Assembly: GCF_026151205.1 (NCBI RefSeq)
Contig: NC_087081.1
Coordinates: 15,796,837 to 15,860,836, forward strand
From: Bolinopsis microptera
Lineage: Eukaryota > Ctenophora > Tentaculata > Lobata > Bolinopsidae
DNA: 64,000 nt
Direction: 5' to 3'
This document shows, piece after piece, positions 45,180 to 55,800 of this stretch (the first letter of the stretch is position 1; each line of letters starts with the position of its first letter). The notes under the pieces are model-generated. The model did not search any database and had not been told where the DNA came from. It worked only from the letters and a program-made list of their open reading frames with translations. The position numbers were made by a program, and so were the translations under genes.

Positions 45180-48100
45180 ACATGGATACAGGCCTGAAAG
45201 TTTGATTCGGGTCGGAGGAAGCTCACAGGAGAAATCTTAACAAAACGAAAAGTTGTATTTTTAAAACTCTGTCCCATTTTCAGATATGAAAATTTCTGAA
45301 CGCACATTTGACAGATTGGATGAAATTTTTGCCCACAAACCAATTAGTCAGTTAATTGATGATGGTATGAAACCAAATTGGGGTACTGGAAGTCAAAATC
45401 TCGAAAAAAATTGGAAAATCATACTGATCCCATACTCTGTCCCATTTTCAGTTTTTGGAGCTGAAATTTCCAGGGCCGAAATTTTACAGTTTCGGCCGAA
45501 TTTCTGACCTGCAACCAATTAGTCAGTCAACTATAGATGCCAAATGACACGATCGAGGTGCTGAACGTTTGATTTGGGTCGGAGGAAGCTCACAGGAGAA
45601 ATCTTAACAAAACGAAAAGTTGTATTTTTAAAACTCTGTCCCATTTTCAGATATGAAAATTTCTGAACGCACATTTGACAGATTGGATGAAATTTTTGCC
45701 CACAAACCAATTAGTCAGTTAATTGATGATGGTATGAAACCAAATTGGGGTACTGGAAGTCAAAATCTCGAAAAAAATTGGAAAATCATACTGTCCCATA
45801 CTCTGTCCCATTTTCAGTTTTTGGAGCTGAAATTTCCAGGGCCGAAATTTTACAGTTTCGGCCGAATTTCTGACCTGCAACCAATTAGTCAGTCAACTAT
45901 AGATGCCAAATGACACGATCGAGGTGCTGAAAGTTTGATTTGGGTCGGAGGAAGCTCACAGGAGAAATCTTAACAAAACGAAAAGTTGTATTTTTAAAAC
46001 TCTGTCCCATTTTCAGATATGAAAATTTCTGAACGCACATTTGACAGATTGGATGAAATTTTTGCCCACAAACCAATTAGTCAGTTAATTGATGATGGTA
46101 TGAAACCAAATTGGGGTACTGGAAGTCAAAATCTCGAAAAAAATTGGAAAATCATACTGTCCCATACTCTGTCCCATTTTCAGTTTTTGGAGCTGAAATT
46201 TCCAGGGCCGAAATTTTACAGTTTCTGCCGAATTTCTGACCTGCAACCAATTAGTCAGTCAACTATAGATGCCAAATGACACGATCGAGGTGCTGAAAAT
46301 TTGATTTGGGTCGGAGGAAGCTCACAGGAGAAATCTTAACAAAACGAAAAGTTGTATTTTTAAAACTCTGTATTGATGATGGTATGAAACCAAATTGGGG
46401 TACTGGAAGTCAAAATCTCGAAAAAAATTGGAAAATCATACTGTCCCATACTCTGTCCCATTTTCAGTTTTTGGAGCTGAAATTTCCAGGGCCGAAATTT
46501 TACAGTTTCGGCCGAATTTCTGACCTGCAACCAATTAATCAGTCAACTATAGATGCCAAATGACACGATCGAGGTGCTGGAAGTTTGATTTGGGTCGGAG
46601 GAAGCTCACAGGAGAAATCTTAACAAAACGAAAAGTTGTATTTTTAAAACTCTGTCCCATTTTCAGATATGAAAATTTCTGAACGCACATTTGACAGATT
46701 GGATGAAATTTTTGCCCACAAACCAATTAGTCAGTTAATTGATGATGGTATGAAACCAAATTGGGGTACTGGAAGTCAAAATCTCGAAAAAAATTGGAAA
46801 ATCATACTGATCCATACTCTGTCCCATTTTCAGTTTTTGGAGCTGAAATTTCCAGGGCCGAAATTTTACAGTTTCGGCCGAATTTCTGACCTGCAACCAA
46901 TTAATCAGTCAACTATAGATGCCAAATGACACGATCGAGGTGCTGGAAAGTTTGATTTGGGTCGGAGGAAGCTCACAGGAGAAATCTTAACAAAACGAAA
47001 AGTTGTATTTTTAAAACTCTGTCCCATTTTCAGATATGAAAATTTCTGAACGCACATTTGACAGATTGGATGAAATTTTTGCCCACAAACCAATTAGTCA
47101 GTTAATTGATGATGGTATGAAACCAAATTGGGGTACTGGAAGTCAAAATCTCGAAAAAAATTGGAAAATCATACTGTCCCATACTCTGTCCCATTTTCAG
47201 TTTTTGGAGCTGAAATTTCCAGGGCCGAAATTTTACAGTTTCGGCCGAATTTCTGACCTGCAACCAATTAGTCAGTCAACTATAGATGCCAAATGACACG
47301 ATCGAGGTGCTGGAAGTTTGATTTGGGTCGGAGGAAGCTCACAGGAGAAATCTTAACAAAACGAAAAGTTGTATTTTTAAAACTCTGTCCCATTTTCAGA
47401 TATGAAAATTTCTGAACGCACATTTGACAGATTGGATGAAATTTTTGCCCACAAACCAATTAGTCAGTTAATTGATGATGGTATGAAACCAAATTGGGGT
47501 ACTGGAAGTCAAAATCTCGAAAAAAATTGGAAAATCATACTGTCCCATACTCTGTCCCATTTTCAGTTTTTGGAGCTGAAATTTCCAGGGCCGAAATTTT
47601 ACAGTTTCGGCCGAATTTCTGACCTGCAACCAATTAGTCAGTCAACTATAGATGCCAAATGACACGATCGAGGTGCTGAAAATTTGATTTGGGTCGGAGG
47701 AAGCTCACAGGAGAAATCTTAACAAAACGAAAAGTTGTATTTTTAAAACTCTGTCCCATTTTCAGATATGAAAATTTCTGAACGCACATTTGACAGATTG
47801 GATGAAATTTTTGCCCACAAACCAATTAGTCAGTTAATTGATGATGGTATGAAACCAAATTGGGGTACTGGAAGTCAAAATCTCGAAAAAAATTGGAAAA
47901 TCATACTGTCCCATACTCTGTCCCATTTTCAGTTTTTGGAGCTGAAATTTCCAGGGCCGAAATTTTACAGTTTCGGCCGAATTTCTGACCTGCAACCAAT
48001 TAGTCAGTCAACTTTAGATGCCAAATGACACGATCGAGGTGCTGGAACGTTTGATTTGGGTCGGAGGAAGCTCACAGGAGAAATCTTAACAAAACGAAAA

Positions 48101-49022
48101 GTTGTATTTTTAAAGCTCTGTCCCATTTTCAGAAATGAAAATTTCTGAACGCACATTTGACAGATTGGATGAAATTTTTGCCCACAAACCAATTAGTCAG
48201 TTAATTGATGATGGTATGAAACCAAATTGGGGTACTGGAAGTCAAAATCTCGAAAAAAATTGGAAAATCATACTGTACCATACTCTGTCCCATTTTCAGT
48301 TTTTGGAGCTGAAATTTCCAGGGCCGAAATTTTACAGTTTCGGCCGAATTTCTGACCTGCAACCAATTAGTCAGTCAACTATAGATGCCAAATGACACGA
48401 TCGAGGTGCTGAAAGTTTGATTTGGGTCGGAGGAAGCTCACAGGAGAAATCTTAACAAAACGAAAAGTTGTATTTTTAAAACTCTGTCCCATTTTCAGAT
48501 ATGAAAATTTCTGAACGCACATTTGACAGATTGGATGAAATTTTTGCCCAAAAACCAATTAGTCGGTTAATTGATGATGGTATGAAACCAAATTGGGGTA
48601 CTGGAAGTCAAAATCTCGAAAAAAATTGGAAAATCTTACTGCACCATACTCTGTCCCATTTTCAGTTTTTGGAGCTGAAATTTCCAGGGCCGAAATTTTA
48701 CAGTTTCGGCCGAATTTCTGACCTGCAACCAATTAGTCAGTCAACTATAGATGCCAAATGACACGATCGAGGTGCTAAAAGTTTGATTTGGGTCGGAGGA
48801 AGCTCACAGGAGAAATCTTAACAAAACGAAAAGTTGTATTTTTAAAACTCTGTCCCATTTTCAGATATGAAAATTTCTGAACGCACATTTGACAGATTGG
48901 ATGAAATTTTTGCCCACAAACCAATTAGTCAGTTAATTGATGATAGTATGAAACCAAATTGGGGTACTGGAAATCAAGATCTCGAAAAAAATTGGAAAAT
49001 CATACTGTCCCATACTCTGTCC
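45180..49022 (+). repeat. 366-bp satellite, about ten and a half monomers
   Basis: Monomer starts (ATGAAAATTTCTGAACGC) lie at 45286, 45653, 46019, 46669, 47036, 47402, 47768, 48135, 48501 and 48867, a 366-367 bp period. One further monomer (about 46,370) has an ~82-bp deletion. Copies are nearly identical. Most contain an open frame of 86 codons (MKISERTFDRLDEIF...), but differences between copies are mostly amino-acid-changing, and the first copy is frameshifted. Constraint is therefore not evident. Each monomer carries the cassette CTCTGTCCCATTTTCAG twice, resembling a splice acceptor. I regard it as satellite DNA. Confidence 0.9.
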
Positions 49023-49050
49023 TAGGCTATCCATTATCGGTATGAAATCT

Positions 49051-49098
49051 TTTATCTAGATAAACAGATAAAAATTTAGGTTTTATCTAGATAAAACC
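49051..49098. repeat. Two TATCTAGATA palindromes
   Basis: TTTATCTAGATAAA (49051-49064) and the 20-bp perfect palindrome GGTTTTATCTAGATAAAACC (49079-49098) share the core TATCTAGATA. Short GATAAAACC repeats follow. They sit at the exact right edge of the satellite. Confidence 0.75.
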
Positions 49099-49218
49099 GA
49101 TAAAACCGATAATTTTTCTGCTGAAGGCCAAAGCCGAAATTTTTCCGAATTTCACAGAAACTAATTGTCGACATTTATTACTGTTTACCAGTAATCTTGC
49201 TAAAGTACAACTTCCTTT

Positions 49219-49720
49219 CTTTTGAAAATATTAGAGCATTAGTTTTCTTCTCCGGGAACAATAGTGTACCAGTTCTCTTCAAAACAGTAGATCACCGGTT
49301 TCCTTCTCCTAAAAACAGTGGTGTACCAGTTCTCTTCAAAACAGTACACCAACGGTTTCCTTCTCCTGAGAACAGTAAAGCACTAGAGTTCTCTTCAAAA
49401 CAGTAGACCAATGGTTTCCTTCTCCTGAGAACAGTAGTGTACTACCAGTTCTCTTCAAAACAGTACACCAACGGTTTCCTTCTCCTGAGAACAGTAACGC
49501 ACTAGTTCTCTTCAAAACAGTATACCACCGGTTTCCTTCTCCTGAGAACAGTAACGCACTAGTTCTCTTCAAAACAGTAGACCAGTGACCACCGGTTTCC
49601 TTCTCCTGAGAACAGTAGTGCACCAGTTTTCTTCAAAACAGTAGACCACCGGTTTCCTTCTCCTGAGAACAGTAGTGCAACGAATACCAATTCTCCTCGA
49701 AACAGTAAAGCATTTAAAGT
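49219..49720. repeat. ~57-62 bp minisatellite, about eight units
   Basis: Units contain gttctcttcaaaacagta and ggtttccttctcctgagaac. Lengths vary by small insertions. Open frames on either strand follow from the repeat and are not called as genes. Confidence 0.85.
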
Positions 49721-49784
49721 GATGAACAGTGAACCGTTTCCTTATTGTGGTTTTTGGGCAAAGATTCCCTCCCGAAGGGCAAAA

Positions 49785-50618
49785 GTTTTGGATGGCTGGG
49801 GGAGGGATGGCTGAGGAGATGACTGAGGAGGATGGACTGAGGAGGGGGAGGAGGAGGACTCAGGAGGAGGACTCTCAGAAGGATGAGGAGAGGAGGGAGG
49901 ACTCAGGGAGGAGACTCAGAGGAGGATTAGGTGAAATGAGAAGGATGGACTGAGGAGAACTGAGGAGGAGGGGAGGAGGAGGAGAATATGAGGAGGGAGA
50001 AGGAGGAGGACTGGGAGAGGACCCAGGAGGAGGAGGATGATGAGAAGGATTGAGGAGGAGACCAAGGGGGGAGGAGGAGGACTGAGGACCGCGGAGGGAA
50101 GAGGAGGAGGAGAAGAGGAGGAGGGAGGACCCAGGAGGATGGAGGTCTGAGGAGGAGGGAACTGAAGAGGACTGAGGAGGGACTTGAGGAGGGGCTGAGG
50201 AGGATGACTGAGAGGGAAGAGGGAGGAGGAGAGGAGGAGAAGAGGGAGGAGGGACTGAGAAGGACTGAGAAGGAGGGAGGGGGAGGAGGATGAATAGGAG
50301 GAGGAGGAGGGGGACTGGGGGAGGACGGAGGAGGAGGATGGGAGGGACTGAGGCGATAGGATGAGGAGGAAGGGGCTGAGGAGGACGAGGACTGAGGAAG
50401 AGAGGAGGATGAAGAGGAGGAGGAGAAAGGAGGAGGACTCAGGGAGATGACTCAGGGAGGAGGAGATACTGGGAGGAGGAGGACTGTTGATGAACTGATG
50501 AGGTGGATATGAGGACGAGGAGGAGGGACTAGGAGGAGGACTGAGGGGAGGAGGAAGAGGACTGAGGAAGATCAGGAAGACCCAGGGGGAGGAGGAGAAG
50601 AGTAGGAGGGGGAGCATC
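49785..50618 (+). repeat. Long polypurine (GGA-rich) tract
   Basis: About 830 bp of almost pure A/G on the plus strand is built from AGGAGG and GACTGAGG blocks. Long open frames on both strands are low-complexity consequences. Such mirror-symmetric purine tracts can form triplex DNA; that is general knowledge, not shown here. Confidence 0.9.
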
Positions 50619-50635
50619 TAAATATTATTTTCCAT

Positions 50636-50890
50636 ATTTGTCCCGTTTTGTCATTTTTGTCCGTTTTTGTCGCTCTATTTTGTCCGTTTTTGAATATATA
50701 GGGTACCGACCGGACAAAAACCATGATCCCCTTTAACAGCAATAATTGAACCCTTTTATTTGAGCAACTTAGGTGTCCATTAATGTACGGCCTATGTCCG
50801 CCTATGTCGTCTTGTCCGCTTTGTCCGCTTTTGTCGCCTATGTCCGTCTATGTCGACTATGTCCGCCTATGTCCGCTATGTCCTGTACTT
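50636..50890. repeat. TGTCCGcctA / TTTTGTCCG short repeats
   Basis: Irregular 8-12 bp repeats based on TGTCCG first appear T-rich (50636-50700) and then as ctatgtccgc units (50790-50890). They immediately follow the polypurine tract. Confidence 0.75.
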
Positions 50891-50894
50891 TTTG

Positions 50895-51830
50895 GATCTA
50901 TGAGGAAAAGATGACATAGACGGAGTGACACCCCCCCTCTGTTTTTTATATCTGTACTTTCTTGATAAATTTTATGTCTTTATCGTGGGAGTTCCACATT
51001 TGTGATTAGAGTGCTCAAATAACATAATTTAATAATAAAATAATAAATTGATGTTATTTTGATACAGCACCAAAGGTTAAAATTTAATTTTAAACCCTTA
51101 TGCTCAGCTGTAAAAGCTACCTAAATGACAGTAGATATCGTCCCCCTGCATCTGCCTTGGACTGGAATGAAAAACGGAAAGTTATATAGCTACAAGTTAA
51201 ATCCTGACTAACTATAGGCAAGAACACCTTTACTAACAAGAGATATCCAGAAAGGTTTGACAGGTTTTTATCAAAAAACATATGAAAAATAGATGATGAC
51301 CACAAGAAATCTTTGTATGAGACTCCAAATATATAGAACTACAATTATACAAAACAATCTGATACTCAATAATACATACAAAATTATTAAAAAGCTTACT
51401 GCAGAACAGTAACTGATGTTACAGAAATCCAATTACAGTCCTGTCAAACTATCTGGGCATCATACAAGTCTAGAGACGGGGAAATATAAACAGAGTGGAA
51501 GAAGATGCTAAAAATACTGAGGACCAAATTACAAAGAATAAGGCAGCCTTTCCCTGGGTGCCAACCCAAAAAATGTGGATGTCCCGGGACCCCCCCCCTA
51601 GAGCCTCTTTTCTGACCTACGCTAAAATTTTGTTGGCTGTAGCAGACACAGTGAAACACGGAAAAGAATAATATCTCGAATGTTGCCCGTAAATCCTGAA
51701 AAATTAGTAGCCTACAATAATTTAATTTAAAGCGTATAATTGGACCTGGATGTGGATGAAGATTTTAAAAATCTTCTGATAATGTATTATTTACTCAGTA
51801 CATATCAAAGGACTTTCTAAACCAGATGAG
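50895..51830. other. Unassigned AT-rich region
   Basis: No gene supported. A short C-run (gggacccccccccta) occurs near 51,585. The right part may be the 3' untranslated end of the minus-strand LINE that follows. Confidence 0.4.
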
Positions 51831-51834
51831 CTTT

Positions 51835-53290
51835 TTAGTTTTCCTTAAAGTCATTGATGTTTACACATTTCCTGATTCTTGAGGAAGGTTGTTCCATGAT
51901 CTTGGAGCAGATTGAATGAGAAGGCTCATGGTGATGTTTATAGGGCAATGAAGAGACAAATGTCTGCCACCTCTGGGATTGTACTTGACAAAGTTTGACA
52001 GGTATGAAGGTGCTAGTCCATGGGAGACAGTTTGAAAGTTTAGCAGGTGTATTTAAATTCAATACGTTCTTGTACCTTGAGCCAATGGAAGTTTCTTTTA
52101 TGTAGGGCTCAACTTCTTCTCTCCTCTTTAGACCTTGAACTAAGGCGACATGCTCTGTTTGCAGAGATTGTAGCTGTTTCAAAACAGAATGAGTAGTCCA
52201 TAGTAATGTGCATGCAGTAGTCAAGCGAACTATAACAAGAGGATTGTAGATGAATGTGCATTTGATCTTCAGAGAGGAATGGTTTCATCTTTGAAATATT
52301 CGCATCTTGTGGCAGTTGCAGCTTTAAGCTTCTTTATTGAGGATTTAGAGTCAGAGGAGTGAAATCCAATGTAAAGCCAAGGTTGTTGGTAACGTTAAAC
52401 AAGTCTTATACAGACAGAAGATTTTAGGAGACACACCAATTTCTAATTCTGACAATAATACGTTTTGAACCAAAAACTATTAATTTCAGTTTTAGTGGGA
52501 TTAGAAGAAGGAAGTGATTCGTCATCAAGGTCTCGATTTCTCTAAAAAGGAGGGGCAGGTCTTCGCTGAGGACTTGATATTCTGTTGCGGATGAAAATGA
52601 CTTGTAGATCTGGTGATCATCAGCATAGCCATGGATCAGGAAACTTTGCTTTGATTTTACCAGAAGAGTAATTGAGCGGATGAAGTTATTGAAAACACAG
52701 GGCCAAAGGACAGAGCCCTGTGGGACACCAAACTTTATTACAATTTCTTCAGATCTAGGTCACTATCTTGACTTTTTGGACAACGACACGGATGGAGTGG
52801 TGAAACCATTCAAGGCTGTTCCCGCAATACCATCTCACACTTCAATATATGATCAGTTTGATATGTAAACATGGGGCGAATTGCAGCACTCAGGTCTAAA
52901 AAGCATGACACACTGTTGCTGTTGTTTCATTAAGTGGCTTGAGGAGGTCACTTGACTATGGTTATTGGGAGTGTGCGCTCTGTGCTGTGATGATTTTTGT
53001 AACCAGGACTGGTGGTCGATGTTGGTGATTATTCTTGGCTAGATGTTCATTGTGGCATTTTTATTACAAAGCGTCAATGAGTTTACCGATGAATGTAAGA
53101 TTAGAGATGGGTCTATAATCTTTTAGTTCTCAGTGTCTAGGGAATAACATGGCTGACTGCTTTATTTGAACCATGCAGGTTCCGGCGTGGTGGCCGGGGT
53201 AGACAATCCTAAAACCTGTGTGTTGGGACATGTTGAGCTGCTTCAGGGATGTGTTAGATCCTGAGAAGCCCCAATCATTAATATTCTATG
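51835..53290 (-). pseudogene. Degenerate non-LTR retrotransposon (LINE) reverse transcriptase
   Basis: Minus-strand frames, broken by stops and shifts, give the RT motifs in order. RPISNLTFIGKL lies near 53,080-53,115, FGVPQGSVL near 52,705-52,730 and YADDHQIYKS near 52,603-52,630. A stretch NHFLLLIPLKLKLIVFGSKR follows near 52,480. The final open piece, 51835-52224, contains TLLWTTHSVLKQLQSLQ, like the thumb and C-terminal region of CR1/L2/Jockey-type LINEs. No endonuclease domain was seen. The YADD catalytic motif is kept, but the element is inactive because of many lesions. Confidence 0.8.
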
Positions 53291-53299
53291 CTTGATCGA

Positions 53300-54415
53300 A
53301 TTTACAATACAAATTCTAAGTTTGGACATTTAGTAAAAAAGGTTATTTTCTTTGATATTCATTGATTTTCTACATTTTCCAGTCAGATACTCTGTTTTTC
53401 CTTGCAGTGTTATTAGTTACTCTTTATGCTTGTTATGGTTGAGAATGAGGAATGAGATTTATAGTAGTGTTGTGTGAACTAAGGATATTAATCCATACCT
53501 CTCTCTATTGTAGCAAGTCAAACTACTGGAGCCAGTGGTGTTGTAACAGGGCCCACAGCCAGGACCTGCTCGTGCAAGGGAGGAACCATCGATTATAAGT
53601 ATTGATGGTTCAGTTGACAAAAAAAAAAATAGTTTTTATACAAAAAAGTTCCAGAGGGGGCCAAAAAAGTGTAGAGAGCACAAAAAAAAACCGCCAAATG
53701 GTAATGTTTGCAACAATATGAATTCGTTTTATGTATTCATTATCTAACTTGTTATAATGTTATGTTATGTTGAAGTTCATTTCACTGAATCACTTGTTTA
53801 TTGCTTCCTGCATCATTGAAAGTACATCTAACATGACTATTTTGTCAGCCACACAATGCAATGCAGATCAGAGCTTTAGAGATTCAGGATTCGATAATTG
53901 AAGATTAGCAAGCGATGTTGTCGAATTCGAAGACGTATATGTTGTCAGACAATATAACAACAAAATTGTCTTTGGTTTACTTTCAATTACTGTCATAAAG
54001 ATGTAACTAGGTGAGACAGAGCTAATTGAAGTGAGACAGAGCTAATACGTCGTGCGTGCGGGTTGACCATACCTGTAGACAGTAGACTACAGCTACATGT
54101 AGAAACCCTCCACGCACTGGGACGACGATTTGCTCGGTCTCACCTGGTTACCCGTTACATCTTCATGACATTTACTTTTTCTTTTTTTTAAGAAAAAGTA
54201 TTCAAATAGTATAAACATAATATCACAATGACCCTATGTTAAAATAAACATGGCCAAAAATTCAGTATATTCCCCATCTAAATATTGCTATAAACATTGA
54301 AATTCACCCTTTGGGCCTAGTGGCTCCTAGTTCAATCTAGACTCTATGTAAACAAAGTTCTTTCTCGCAACTTTCTATCTGTCTCCCAGGAAAGAAATCC
54401 ACTGTTTGTTCTAAG
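53300..54415. other. Unassigned region containing a small inverted-repeat element
   Basis: GTCATAAAGATGTAAC...GGTGAGACAGAGC (53992-54027) is mirrored by GCTCGGTCTCACC...GTTACATCTTCATGAC (54132-54170), suggesting an ~180-bp MITE. A clear target duplication was not found. A gtgagacagagctaat unit is duplicated inside. The rest is unassigned. Confidence 0.45.
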
Positions 54416-55193
54416 GATTTCAAATCGGAGACGCTTCCTTTATAAGGCCCGGACCCCAGGCAGTAACGAACGGAGAGGCCGCAACGATAGAAGAGGAAGC
54501 GACAACAGAAAAGGCAGCAGTGACAGGACCAGCAACAGAGACAGAAGGAGCAGCAGAGACAGAAGGAGCAGCAGAGACAGAAGGAGCAGCAGAGAAGGAG
54601 CTCATAGAGTCACTAGAGAGCGTCACCGTAATGGAGACTGATAGCCCCGCAGACGGAGATAACCCCGCAGACGGAGATAACCCCGCAGACGGAGATAGCC
54701 CCGCAAACGGAGAGACCTTGGTGTCAGTGAACGTAACAAATCAGGCCTTGCTGCCAGCTAACAAAAGTGGTAAGAAAGGACCTTTGAACGATTTAGCTAA
54801 ATATCATGGTCATACTCAATCACAGAAAGCTTCGAAACTGATGGAAGCGATCTCTGAAAAACAAACAACTAATCATATGATTCAACCAGGTGCCCCTGAG
54901 CAAGCGAGGCTACGGAAGCACGAGGCCATATGGGCCGGCATGTGCCCCTGGAGCCCTGGGCACAAACCCCGCCTTCAAACTTCTTTAAACCGGGGTATCA
55001 CCCTCTCGCCATGCTGTGGCGGAAAACCCCATACATCCCTGTCCACGCATTCGCGTCCATAGCGGACCAGAACGAGATCAGAAAAGATCTCCTGGGGATC
55101 TGGAACCCCAAAAAACTACTGGAAAGGACTGAGACCATAGAAGCGGAACAATATTTCCACCTTGCTATGGTGGACCGCCAACAGCAGGTGGGA
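54416..55193 (+). CDS. Unrecognised coding exon with acidic repeats, apparent frameshift
   Basis: An exon-like frame opens after TTGTTCTAAG at 54415. Its first part has the short repeats ETEGAA (three) and PADGDN (three), then a charged segment LNDLAKYHGHTQSQKASKLM. Near 54,930-54,990 the protein-like frame moves by one base, within or near GTGCCCCTGG. It continues as SNFFKPGYHPLAMLWRKTPY, HAFASIADQNEIRKDLLGIW and TIEAEQYFHLAMVDRQQQ. It ends at a donor, either CAG|GTGGGA at 55187 or GGA|GTAAGT at 55193. The second part looks like a folded domain. The product is not recognised. The shift could be a sequencing error in a C-run, a pseudogene lesion, or a missed intron. Confidence 0.45.
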
Positions 55194-55195
55194 GT

Positions 55196-55290
55196 AAGTC
55201 CTTTGTGACATATCCCTACATCAAAGTATTTTAGTCCTTTGTGACATATCCCTATATCAAAATAATTTAGTCCTTTGAGACATATATTCT
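55196..55290. repeat. 35-bp tandem repeat, three units
   Basis: The unit tagtcctttgtgacatatcc repeats three times with minor changes just after the preceding exon. Confidence 0.7.
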
Positions 55291-55539
55291 ATATATTATA
55301 ATATAACACTGTTACTTTTGTAATATATCACTATTAATTTTACTACCTTGGTGCAGTTATCAAAAATGCGTCTATTCATTTCTTGAAAAATAAAAACCAA
55401 AAACAACATACGATTGTAAGAATCATAAATCAAAATATAATTGAGGTGTCGATCATATTAGATCATAATTGGGAATTCCACAAAATCTATGTTGATTATA
55501 CCCTTCTTCTATGGACCCTTACCCACATGTTACTACCGC

Positions 55540-55800
55540 TCTATTGAAGCCCTGCACATTACTTCTTCTCTACTGAAGTCCTAAACGTCACTCCTGCTAG
55601 CTATTGAAGCCCTACACATTACTTCTTCTCTACTGAAGTCCTAAACGTCACTCCTGCTAGCTATTGAAGCCCTACACATTACTTCTTCTCTACTGAAGTC
55701 CTAAACGTGACTCCTGCTCTATTGAAGCCCTGCACATTACTTCTTCTCCACCGAAGTCCTAAACGTCACTTCCGCTCTCATGAAGCCCTGAAAATTTCTC
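55540..55800. repeat. ~60-bp minisatellite, four units
   Basis: Units alternate ctattgaagccctgcacatt and acttcttctctactgaagtc with aaacgtcactcctgct. The central units are identical. Confidence 0.85.

Noticed and set aside
45286-48761. Tandem family of 86-residue proteins
   Set aside because: Differences between monomers are mostly amino-acid-changing and one copy is frameshifted, as expected for satellite DNA.
49916-50617. 233-codon Ser/Pro/Leu-rich open frame on the minus strand
   Set aside because: It is the low-complexity reverse of a polypurine tract, without motifs or plausible composition for a real protein.
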